Part shown: one piece after another, positions 55,948 to 64,000 of the stretch
Layout of the letters: the number at the start of each line of letters is the position of its first letter
How positions within the stretch are numbered: position 1 is the first letter of the stretch
From: Litoditis marina
Lineage: Eukaryota > Nematoda > Chromadorea > Rhabditida > Rhabditidae
NCBI GenBank assembly: GCA_964036275.1
Contig: OZ038434.1
Coordinates: forward strand, 31,210,947-31,274,946
Direction: 5' to 3'
Length of the DNA stretch: 64,000 nucleotides
Made by a program: the position numbers and the translations under genes
The notes under the pieces: generated by a model
What the model saw: the letters and a program-made list of their open reading frames with translations, nothing else
The model's database searches: none
What the model was told of the DNA's origin: nothing

Positions 55948-57938
55948 TCATTTGGACGGATGAGGATTCTTTTCTCTCTCGTTTTTCTTTTCCTCTCCAA
56001 TCTTGGTTCCATTTCTTTTGCCTTCATACTTTTCGTACTTATCACTCCTCTCATAGAAGTCGATTTCTGCGCTATTTCCGACCAAATCAATGGTCCCCAG
56101 ATCGGATGTAACGGACCATCTCCAATTGTCGCTGAGCCAGCTCGGCACCTCGCCAAGATCCAGACGAATGAAACCCGAGGCATCCTGCATAAGATACAAC
56201 TAAATAAATGGAATAATGCTAAGTTAAAGGAAGTTAACTCCTATAAAGTTAAAGCAGGACGATTATGTGGACCAATCTTGTGTCAACGGTCCTTTAAACT
56301 GCAATTGAGAAATGTATTGCAGTTTAACATAATCGTCCTCCTTTAATACATAAATGATTGAATGAACTAAAAGTAATAAACACTATCTATGATAAAATAT
56401 AGTCTGTTTCACCAGTCGATGTCCTTCTATAGTAATCCATCAACGAAAAAGGCCTTTTCCGATGACCAATTCATCATTTTGGTTTTGTTCTCTGAGAGTT
56501 AGAGTGTTTTGACCAATGATGCTCTTCTCAACTCTTAAAACCACGGAGTTGAACAACTAAAAATTACACCACACAATCTCGTCTTTTTTTCACACGGTTG
56601 TCGATGGAAAAAAAGTATATTGAAACGCTCACCTTCTCTTTTTTGCCACAACGATGGTAGATCAACATATATAGTTCCATAGGGACAGTTTCCGATTCAC
56701 GACCTTCTATTTTGAACGGCTCGAATGTTTTGACGACTTTTCTGGCGAGAAGGTCGTCTTTGTCCAAACCAACTGGAAAACACGCAATATATAGGTTCAA
56801 TCGAACTGTTGTGGCCAGTCCTGTTGAAATCGGAAACTGCGACCGGCCAGCTTATTGGTGTTTTTTTGATCTACACATCGTGGGCTGGAAACTTCTCACC
56901 AACCGCTCGTTCTGCATAGCCTAATCGATTGAGCCCTTCGCAGTCTTTCTTGGGAAAATGAAGTACATAAAAGTAGTAGAAGAATACAGGAGAATATAGT
57001 CGCTTCAAGAAGTCACTCGCATGTCATTGGATCAATGCCATCAGTGCATTCGATAGTCCACCATGAACTCTTCTGTGGAGGAAAGCGACCAAGACGTTAC
57101 AAGAAACTGCTGCTACAAAGATCTGTGATATTTGTGATGATCACCGTCTCGTAATGAAGCGAAGTGAATGAATGAATATGTAAATATGTAGCCCCCGTCT
57201 TTTCGACAAAGATTTATACAGTATATATTCGATTTGAATGACCGGTCGGAACATTGTTGGCACGCCGCCATCATATCATTGAAGGTCAATAAGTACGCCG
57301 CCACCTGCGGCTCTCTGACCGGCACACTCTCTTTATCGAGGGTGCTTCAAAAGTGGCTGGTCAATTAACTGGGAATTGTCTAAACTGGAGCCATATATCT
57401 ATTGATGAACGGCCCTACCGGCATATAGATATTAAAGTCCAAAATGCCCAGGTGTATGGCAGTATATAAATCCGTCAATCGCTCATTGTTGGGCTCGATC
57501 GTATCGAACATTGTCCATCACCTACGGCTCATAAAGTTATTCTTCTCTACCTCGTGTACCTACTGTGAACTAGATCTGTACTAGTAACGCGAAACAACCG
57601 TTTGTGTCTACCCCGAAGTGGATACATAACAGTCTTTTCAATATAAGAACCAATAACTACGAACCCCACCCCTCCACGGGTACTTCTATGCAATCACTGT
57701 CTTGGTTATATCAGAATGAATGAAGGCTGAAACAGTTGCCGTTAAAGATTAAATATTATTATTAAAAAAACCGACACCAGCCGCCGTCTCTCTCGAATAG
57801 TTCCATGGTGACAGTCTGCTTGGCGGGGTCCGGGTGGGTGGCATTGCAGGAGAATCTGCCCGTCATGGTCATTAGAAGGCCCCGACAGTTGGGGAGAAAG
57901 AGGGAGAGGGAGAGGAGATAGAGAGGTGTCAGCATCAT
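55948..57938 (-). CDS. Transthyretin-like secreted protein, TTR-D (179 aa)
   Basis: Exons (minus): 57938-57776, 56772-56633, 56184-55948; phases 1 and 0. Signal peptide MMLTPLYLLSLSLFLPNCRG and the same TTR core as B and C. The tail is shorter: the Trp codon that follows HPSK in B and C is TGA here, removing the last residues. The first donor reads gtcggt, weaker than in C, and adjoins the retroposon tail. Intron 2 contains an R3 hairpin. The promoter region is cut 270 bp upstream of the ATG by the PAT-like element, so expression may be changed or lost. Confidence 0.82.
56249..56346. repeat. R3 foldback in TTR-D intron 2
   Basis: TTAAAGCAGGACGATTATGT ... ACATAATCGTCCTCCTTTAA, internally shortened. 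Confidence 0.75.
56399..56560. mobile_element. MITE fragment (TATAGTCTGTTTCACC family)
   Basis: Left end ATATAGTCTGTTTCACCAG and internal CTTCTATAGTAATCC; the right end is not found. Confidence 0.45.
57590..57768 (+). mobile_element. Retroposon (SINE-like) 3' part in TTR-D intron 1
   Basis: GGCTGAAACAGTTGCCGTTA and an ATTATTATTAAAAAAA tail as in the 6.8-kb SINE. The tail ends at the TTR-D exon 1 donor. The upstream body (about 57400-57590) may also belong to it. Confidence 0.65.
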
Positions 57939-58207
57939 TTTGGAATTGGGACCTGTAAGTATGGTATTTATGTTTTCTAAGTAGTCATTTGGATATATTT
58001 CCCAGATTTCCTGAGTCGATTCTGAACTACCTCAATGCTGTGTCACTCAGAGAAAAGCAAGTTTCAAGAGGTTCAATAAAGAAATTGAAAACAATACATG
58101 GCTTATTTATGTTTTGTGATCTCCAGAAAGTTCTTAGTTCTATGTTTTAGAGAGTTTGCTCTAGCAACTTTTCGAGTCAGTAAAACTTTAAGACAACTAG
58201 TATACTA

Positions 58208-58446
58208 AAATTGCATTTTCGCGACAAGCGCGAGTTTGGCAAAACTCCAGAAAGGGCCTGACACGCAGGCAAGGCCAGTAAGGTCTCGTAGCGATTAGGT
58301 GGTACAGTATATTAGGAGAAGAGAAATATTTAGGTAGATTTTCTTAATATTTTCTTTGCATTCCGGTGTTTTTCATCGTAGAAAGTGGTGAGTTTGTTTA
58401 TTTCTTCTCTAGTTTTTGTTGGTTTTACGTTTGGAGTGTTGGAGGG
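58208..58446 (+). repeat. PAT split repeat A1
   Basis: Starts AAATTGCATTTTCGCGACAA, ends GTTTGGAGTGTTGGAGGG. It matches A2 at 61896-62135 except for one extra T in A2. Confidence 0.93.
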
Positions 58447-58669
58447 ATTATTTTCGCTAGTCTAAGCATATTTCTCTCATCAAGGGGCCAAGGCCTACCA
58501 AATTTTAGGAAGGTAAGTTTCTTTTGTAGTATTAAACTTTTGCAGTCGGGGGGCTAAAGCCTGTCAAAGTCTTTCGCACGCTTCGAACAAGCGGTGGTGG
58601 TTTCGCGTCGAACACGCGGGTCTCAGAGGAATCGAGGATTCTAAAAGCAGTATTTGCAGGCTTCTGTGG

Positions 58670-59777
58670 ATGTCTAGCAATCAAGAGCAGCCCGAGCAGC
58701 CAGAAAACTCGTCTTCGCCAGCCAGAAACAACTTGGTCGCCGCTCTCGTAGAACAAGTCCTCCAGGGAGTTCAGGGTCGTCTTCGTACAGAGGGGCAGGG
58801 AGGGCCGCAGGCCGCAGCAGAGCAGCCAGTGCAAGCTGCGCAGCCAGCTCAGTTGCCGATCGCTCGACCAGCGCTCCAGGAAGTGCCATCCCTGCGGAAC
58901 GCTAATTACCAGTGAGTTAGGGAATTACGATCAGCTTGTATTACCAGTAGTTAGTAAGTACCGTTAATTGTTAATCGTAGTCCGTGCCGGTAGGTAAGTA
59001 GTCAGCAGTTGTTCTTAGTTGTCATTCGGTGAAACCAGAGTTGTAGTAGCTTCATTTTACTCAATTCGTTCAGAGCGCAAGTGGTTTTTGCCACCCGTAT
59101 CGTCGACTTGCTCAGAGACCAAGCAGTCCCCGCCTGTCCTCTGGTAGAAAGGGCCCTAGTTCTCTTGCGTCGACGGATCGCCGCATTAGTGGCAGCGGAT
59201 TCGGACTTTGGCGTATTCCTCGAATATGAGAAGTTCGAGAAGTCGGAAGGCGTTGAGTGTAAGTTTTCTATACACATCTGTTTTCAGTTCTGTCTTTAAT
59301 TTACTTGCGTGTTTTTCGAGTGTGACTGTGTTGGGTAAAATATTGAGACTAGGTGAGGTTTTTGCAGAGGTAATCAAAGGTAAGTTCTTTGTTATCGAAG
59401 GTTATCGCTGTGTACACCAGTCTTATAGTAGCCTCGTTTCAGCCCTGGTGGACGACGAGTTCGCGATTGTGTTACGGGAGAGGGCAAAAGCAGCAGCAGC
59501 GGAGAGAAAGTCTTCATCAAGGAAACACGACCATGGCCCTGCAGCCAAACGACCGCGCTTTGGTGCACAGCAGAGCGTTAGCTGTGCTCATGGAGGAGGG
59601 CCTGTTGCCCAGCTGCCCCCCTTCCCGTTCGCTGGACCTTTCCAGTTCCCAGCCTTCGGATCGGGAGGTTTCCCTCCTGGTGCAGCCGGCTTCCAGCCCA
59701 CGTCATCGGGAAACTGCTTCGTCTGTGGACAGCCTGGTCACAGAGCCCGCTCCTGCCCCAACGCCAAACGGCAATGA
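58670..59777 (+). CDS. PAT element Gag-like protein, three exons (253 aa)
   Basis: Exons 58670-58911, 59074-59258, 59443-59777. Donors gtgagt and gtaagt, acceptors TTCAG and TTTCAG; phases 2 and 1 fit. N-terminal Glu/Gln/Pro-rich region (SSNQEQPEQPENSSSPARN), a helical middle (IVDLLRDQAVPACPLVERAL), a basic Ala/Lys/Arg stretch, a Gly/Pro/Phe-rich segment and a C-terminal CCHC zinc knuckle (CFVCGQPGHRARSC, C-x2-C-x4-H-x4-C). Nucleic-acid-binding structural protein of the element. The last exon overlaps pol in another frame. The introns imply that the RNA must be processed to make Gag. Confidence 0.8.
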
Positions 59778-61689
59778 GGGCACAGTACCAGGTTCGTTGT
59801 CTCGTAATTGTTTGTTCTGGGAGTCACTTGACCCACCAGTTGCTGTTTTGAATTGGGTGAAGCATGGCTATCCGTTGAACTTTCTCTTTCCTCCGCCAAG
59901 TTTTCGCGGAGCTAACCACGTAGCGGGTAGCCATGTTAGTTTTGTATCATCAGAGGTCAAATCTATGTTAGAGTCTGGCGCTATTCAGCGGGTATCGGTG
60001 CAGCCAAGGGTGGTCAGTCCGCTCATGGTTGTCGATAACGGTAGAAAATTGAGATTAGTGGTAGACCTTTCGCGACTCAACAACTTTTTGGTTAAGGAGA
60101 AGATCAAATTTGAAGACCTGTCTAAAGTCAAACAGGTGCTTCCCGTACCAGGTTTTGCCACTACGCTAGACTTCAAATCGGGCTATTTTCATTTGTCTAT
60201 AGCATCCCAGGATCAAACGTACTTAGGTTTCGAGTGGGAAGGGGCTTTCTTTGTGTATAAGGTTATGCCTTTCGGCCTGTCCTCGGCTCCCTTCGCGTTC
60301 ACAAAGCTGTTTAAGCCATTGATCGCTAGGTGGAGAGGGCAGGGCATAGGGATGGCCTTGTACCTGGACGACCTCATTGTGTTTGCGGGGTCGGCAGATG
60401 AAACCTCTCAGGCTACCCACAAGGTCCTCCAGGACCTTGGAGCAGCAGGAGTTGTCCTGGCGAACGAAAAATGTTCGCTGACTTCATCTCAGGTGATTTC
60501 GTGGCTGGGCTTCGTTATCGACTTGAAGGTGGTAAGGTTTCATGTGTCGGCCGCAAGACTATCAAAAGCGTTACCTTGGCTATCAAGGTTGACGGCGGAC
60601 CCGGAGCCATCTGTCAAAATGCGACAGAAGGTGATGGGCCACCTCAACTCTATGTGGTTAGTTTTCGGGCATGATATCACGTTGAGGTCCAGGGCTATAA
60701 TGAAGATAGTTGCAGATGCCACCTCAGCTCAACTCCCTTCGTCTTTCCGGTTTCCGCTTCTCCAATCTGAGAGAGAGGCGATTGCATATTGGCAGTTTCA
60801 CCTACCAAGTTCAAAGCGGTGGCTCCGAGAGCCGGTTTCCTCACAAGGTAAGTGTTTCTCTATATGGACAGACGCTTCGGCGGTAGCATTAGGGGGAGTA
60901 GTCAAGTCCGAACAGGGCGAGCTGCTGCATACTCTAGCTTTCAACCTATCTCTGGTAGACCAGGCCAAGTCAAGTACGTTTCGCGAGTTACTAGCAGTTT
61001 GGAGGGTACTAGAGGCGATTAGGAATCTGTTAAAGGATTCGGTAGTTCTTTTGAGAGTTGATAACTTGCCGGCAGTATCGATTTTGAGAAAAGGTAGTTT
61101 TGTGGCGGAACTCAATGAGTTGTCTCTACTAGTGAATGATCTGATGTCAGAGCTGAGTTGTTCTTTGTATGTTGACTGGGTGCCTAGGGATATGAACGAG
61201 GAGGCCGATGCAGCCTCTAGATTGATTGACTTTGACGATTGGGGAATACAAAATTGGGTATTCAACATAATTGTCAATAAATGGGGTCACCCAGTCATAG
61301 ACGCATTCGCGGATGAGTCTAACAGAACGTGTTTCAGGTTCTGTTCTCGGGCCTTCAGCTCAGCAACCGGCTTCGAGGGAAGCGCATTCGCCTCAAGCGC
61401 AGCCTGGACGTCAGCTGGTGCATGGTGCTTACTTCCGATATCTTGTATTCCAGCCACGTTAGCCTTTATTAGGAGGTTCAAGTCTAAGGGGATTCTGGGG
61501 ATACCTCTATGGCCTTCCCACCCATTCTACCAATTATTTCGCTCAGAGGGGGGGTGGATTTCCGAAATTCGGGACGTTCACATCTTCCCACGGGGGGAAC
61601 GGGTGTTTCGACCAACTCAGTCCATTCACGATGGCCCGTTCTCAAGCGAATACTCTCAGTCGGATTTTGGGTTTTTCCTATTCGGTTAG
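59533..61689 (+). CDS. PAT element polyprotein: reverse transcriptase and RNase H
   Basis: An open frame runs 59389-61689; the ATG at 59533 (CCATGG) gives ~718 aa. The RT core includes VVDLSRLN, ATTLDFKSGYFHLSI, MPFGLSSAPFAFTK and the catalytic YLDDLIVF at 60361-60384. RNase H follows (SIWTDASAVALGGVV, STFRELLAVWRVLEA, LLRVDNLPAVSIL). The C-terminal part has the DIRS-type motif VIDAFADESNRTCFRF. No protease or DDE integrase, as expected for DIRS/PAT elements. It overlaps gag by ~245 nt in a different frame, so expression could use internal initiation, alternative splicing or frameshifting. No inactivating mutation seen. Confidence 0.9.
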   Translation: MALQPNDRALVHSRALAVLMEEGLLPSCPPSRSLDLSSSQPSDREVSLLVQPASSPRHRETASSVDSLVTEPAPAPTPNGNEGTVPGSLSRNCLFWESLDPPVAVLNWVKHGYPLNFLFPPPSFRGANHVAGSHVSFVSSEVKSMLESGAIQRVSVQPRVVSPLMVVDNGRKLRLVVDLSRLNNFLVKEKIKFEDLSKVKQVLPVPGFATTLDFKSGYFHLSIASQDQTYLGFEWEGAFFVYKVMPFGLSSAPFAFTKLFKPLIARWRGQGIGMALYLDDLIVFAGSADETSQATHKVLQDLGAAGVVLANEKCSLTSSQVISWLGFVIDLKVVRFHVSAARLSKALPWLSRLTADPEPSVKMRQKVMGHLNSMWLVFGHDITLRSRAIMKIVADATSAQLPSSFRFPLLQSEREAIAYWQFHLPSSKRWLREPVSSQGKCFSIWTDASAVALGGVVKSEQGELLHTLAFNLSLVDQAKSSTFRELLAVWRVLEAIRNLLKDSVVLLRVDNLPAVSILRKGSFVAELNELSLLVNDLMSELSCSLYVDWVPRDMNEEADAASRLIDFDDWGIQNWVFNIIVNKWGHPVIDAFADESNRTCFRFCSRAFSSATGFEGSAFASSAAWTSAGAWCLLPISCIPATLAFIRRFKSKGILGIPLWPSHPFYQLFRSEGGWISEIRDVHIFPRGERVFRPTQSIHDGPFSSEYSQSDFGFFLFG

Positions 61690-61727
61690 GTAACCGCAGC
61701 TACCCCTCTCCCAAGAGCTAACCGGTA

Positions 61728-61898
61728 TCCCGTTCTATCGTTTTTGTTTTGTAATAAACTTTATATATTAGTTGTGTTTGTTTTTGCCTAGCCGTAGGGT
61801 CACGGCCTGCTGGTATTTTGACAAACTGGTAGCGAGGAGCGGAAAATGTGTTTGTCCCGACGAGAAGTTCGTGTAGAGAACGCTCGAGGAGGGTCAAA
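61728..61898 (+). repeat. PAT split repeat B1
   Basis: Starts TCCCGTTCTATCGTTTTTG, ends GCTCGAGGAGGGTCAAA. It contains AATAAA (61753-61758), a possible poly(A) signal for the gag-pol transcript. It joins directly into A2 with a shared AAA. Confidence 0.93.
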
Positions 61899-62135
61899 TT
61901 GCATTTTTCGCGACAAGCGCGAGTTTGGCAAAACTCCAGAAAGGGCCTGACACGCAGGCAAGGCCAGTAAGGTCTCGTAGCGATTAGGTGGTACAGTATA
62001 TTAGGAGAAGAGAAATATTTAGGTAGATTTTCTTAATATTTTCTTTGCATTCCGGTGTTTTTCATCGTAGAAAGTGGTGAGTTTGTTTATTTCTTCTCTA
62101 GTTTTTGTTGGTTTTACGTTTGGAGTGTTGGAGGG
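61896..62135 (+). repeat. PAT split repeat A2
   Basis: AAATTGCATTTTTCGCGAC ... GTGTTGGAGGG. Probably acts as promoter/leader for the recombinase gene, as A1 would for gag. Confidence 0.92.
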
Positions 62136-62214
62136 CTTCCCACCCACCCGTCTCGTGAAGAGGGTTGTGCAACATGTGCATTATATGTCTGTTTCAGCCA
62201 AGTTCAACGGTCAG

Positions 62215-63443
62215 ATGGCCACTCTGAGGGCTTTGGCAGGCCACTCGGGGTTGGAGCGAGAGCTGGAAACCTCGCGGCGGCTGTTGGGGAACACGCTGGC
62301 GAGGTCAACAAGGGAGACGTATGAAGCGGCTTGGAATCGGTTCGTCGCCTGGTCACGGGAATTCGAGCTGGATCAAGACCCGCCGTCGTTCGCACTGTAT
62401 CTGGGTGAGCATATGTTGTTCTATCTGAAGACATGGTTGTATGGGTCGATGTTTACATAAAATTCAATATCGTTTGTCTGCTAGTTAGATATTCCGCTTT
62501 GGGTGCCGCGAGCGCATGTCACCGCATGGAGTTTAACTAGGAATTCAGACGCCTGGACTTTATCATTTGTTTTTTGCAGCTCGTTTGGCAGAAGGAAAGA
62601 GCGCGGCTCTGCTGGCGGGTACCTTGTCGGCTTATCACTTTCACAAAAGTGATGTGTTCGAGAAGCACCCGAAGTGGCAGGAGCTGTGCTTCGCCATGGT
62701 CCACGGCCATCGGAGAAGCTCTTCAGTCCGCTCTACGAAGGTAGCGTCACAGGCGGAGGCTGAGCAGCTCGTGGAGGTAGCCGCAAGGTTCCCGGCCTGG
62801 TCAGTCGAACGCAGAGCAAGGGCGGTTCGGCTGGTGTCGTTACTCTACGGCGGCCTTCTCCGAGTGAGCGAATCAGTCGCCGTCACGTGGGAAGACTGTA
62901 CGGTGGTGGATCAAGAAGTCGCATTGACCATTCAGGTGAGCAATTTCGCGTCGTAGGAAGTAGTTTTCCAGTTTTCGTGACGTTTTCAACCAGTCTTTGG
63001 CTATGTTAAACTCTCAAGCTAGTGGTCTCAAAAGGTAAGCTTTTGGTACTAATGTCGCTAGTCAGGGTCGATAGTTGTATGTCTATATTATTCAGAAGTC
63101 GAAGACGGACCAGTCGGGTGCAGGCGCCAGGGTAGCTTTCAAGCTACCACGGTCAGTCCTTCCAGCCTGGAAGCCGTCATCCGGCCGCATCCTGCCATCA
63201 TCGGACGGGTCGGCATGGTCAACAGGAGCAGCCAACTCCGAGTTACGTCGGCTCTGCAAGGAAGCCGGGGTCCGCCGGCTGTCAGCACACGCCTTCCGAA
63301 GGGGAGGGGCAACGTCGGTAGCTGCGAAGGGAGTGCAGCCTCAGGTCCTACTGGCATTGGGCAGATGGAAGTCGGCCCAATCTACACTGCCGTACATCCG
63401 TCCGTCCGTTTCCACTCTGGCTAACAGCTCAGCCTGGGCTTAG
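62215..63443 (+). CDS. PAT element tyrosine recombinase, three exons (297 aa)
   Basis: Exons 62215-62404 (ATG chosen at MATLRALAGHSG), 62580-62935, 63096-63443. Donors gtgagc twice, acceptors TTTGCAG and TATTCAG, phases 1 and 0. An upstream TTTCAG at 62197 may serve a leader intron. N-terminal core-binding region (ARSTRETYEAAWNRFVAWS), then the catalytic set: Arg in YGGLLRVSE, His-x-x-Arg in SAHAFRRGGAT, Trp in LGRWKSA and the probable nucleophile Tyr in LPYIRP. It would integrate the circular cDNA by strand exchange. The C-terminal codons and stop lie in a tandem duplication. Confidence 0.88.
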
Positions 63444-63725
63444 TTCTCGTCTCTGTGTGTTGCGCTGTGATTACCTCTTGTATAAGTTTTTGTCCTAGCC
63501 TTCCTTCTTAACGGTTTTCGTTAATCTTTTTCCAGTTGTGTGTAGCGAAGGCCCAATCCGTACATCCGTCCGTCCGTTTCCACTCTGGCTAACAGCTCAG
63601 CCTGGGCTTAGTTCTCGTCTCTGTGTGTTGCGCTGTGATTACCTCTTGTATAAGTTTTTGTCCTAGCCTTCCTTCTTAACGGTTTTCGTTAATCTTTTTC
63701 CAGTTGTGTGTAGCGAAGGCCCAAT
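63390..63725 (+). repeat. 168-bp tandem duplication at the recombinase 3' end
   Basis: CGTACATCCGTCCGTCCG ... GTAGCGAAGGCCCAATC occurs at 63390-63557 and again at 63558-63725, essentially identical. The first copy holds the last codons and the TAG; the second is 3' UTR. Confidence 0.92.
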
Positions 63726-63812
63726 CGCGCTTCGGCCCCGTTGGACCTTCTCTCGTTGCTGCCACCCTGTGTTAAGCTCATCTCTCACTACGTTGTCACA
63801 CCGTTCTATTGT

Positions 63813-63983
63813 TCCCGTTCTATCGTTTTTGTTTTGTAATAAACTTTATATATTAGTTGTGTTTGTTTTTGCCTAGCCGTAGGGTCACGGCCTGCTGGTA
63901 TTTTGACAAACTGGTAGCGAGGAGCGGAAAATGTGTTTGTCCCGACGAGAAGTTCGTGTAGAGAACGCTCGAGGAGGGTCAAA
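63813..63983 (+). repeat. PAT split repeat B2 (element right end)
   Basis: Matches B1 over 171 bp and ends GGAGGGTCAAA, after which host sequence CAGTGTTTAGTAACTTC resumes. That sequence resembles the inverse of the TTR-C flank GAAGTTGCTGAACACTAA. Confidence 0.93.
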
Positions 63984-64000
63984 CAGTGTTTAGTAACTTC

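Larger units (their letters stand above)
58208..63983 (+). mobile_element. PAT-like tyrosine-recombinase retrotransposon, nearly complete (5776 bp)
   Basis: Split direct repeats in the order A1 (58208-58446), gag-pol, B1 (61728-61898), A2 (61896-62135), YR, B2 (63813-63983). A copies are 239/240 bp and B copies 171/171 bp, nearly identical. There is no long target duplication. An AAA is shared at the left end, the B1-A2 junction and the right end, as expected for integration of a circle by a tyrosine recombinase. The empty target is recognisable at TTR-C (about 52390-52410, inverse). High repeat identity suggests a recent insertion. Confidence 0.93.

Noticed and set aside
59208..59777. 189-codon plus frame as an unspliced Gag
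   Set aside because: Its first 78 codons are not protein-like and overlap the intron; the spliced model joins three exons with matching phases.
58208..63983. Interpretation as an LTR retrotransposon or endogenous retrovirus
   Set aside because: Repeats are split (A...BA...B), not terminal LTRs. There is no DDE integrase, protease or envelope frame, and a tyrosine recombinase is present.
1..64000. CRISPR arrays, rRNA genes, operons of bacterial type
   Set aside because: No regularly spaced direct repeats with unique spacers, no rRNA-like sequence, and all recognisable genes are spliced eukaryotic genes.

Overview
The window looks like repeat-rich nuclear DNA from a nematode (Rhabditida, Caenorhabditis-like). 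The evidence is: small exons joined by introns ending in TTTCAG-type acceptors; a family of secreted transthyretin-like (TTR) proteins, a nematode-expanded family; an SLC17-type transporter; many short foldback/MITE elements; and a PAT-like tyrosine-recombinase retrotransposon. Almost no gene is visible as one long open frame. The gene models below were built by joining exons whose splice sites and reading phases agree.

Layout. 1-4 kb: a minus-strand four-exon gene for a small secreted Cys-rich protein with a TATA-like promoter. 4-13 kb: mostly repeats (foldbacks, a tRNA-derived SINE, pyrimidine tracts), one tRNA-Lys(CTT) and one orphan coding exon. 13.0-20.1 kb: a complete minus-strand 11-exon gene for an SLC17-like MFS transporter (471 aa), with repeats in its introns. 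20-25.5 kb: repeats only. 25.5-30.1 kb: two minus-strand TTR-like genes (A, B).

30.6-52.2 kb: a nested duplication field. A ~4-6 kb unit is present three times (U1 forward 32.6-37.28 kb, U2 inverted 37.28-40.96 kb, U3 forward 41.35-47.23 kb). It carries a truncated gene for a single-pass membrane protein with a possible thrombospondin-type repeat and part of a second small gene (gene 2). The field lies inside a larger inverted duplication: 27.9-32.7 kb, with TTR-B, is the inverse counterpart of 50.5-54.3 kb, with TTR-C. 52.7-58 kb: TTR-C (+), a 59-codon beta/gamma-crystallin-like ORF, and TTR-D (-).

58.2-64.0 kb: a nearly complete 5.8-kb PAT-like element with split direct repeats (A1...B1A2...B2). 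It encodes a spliced Gag with a zinc knuckle, an RT-RNase H polyprotein and a spliced tyrosine recombinase. It is inserted 270 bp upstream of the TTR-D start, and an uninterrupted version of its target survives at the TTR-C copy.

The host genes do not form a pathway: they encode secreted or membrane products (TTR-like, Cys-rich, transporter, TSR-like). The main themes are local gene-family expansion by inverted duplication and repeated invasion by small elements. Several of these (the R2 MITEs and a 1-kb TIR element) carry tRNA-like RNA polymerase III promoter boxes. No rRNA or CRISPR array is present.
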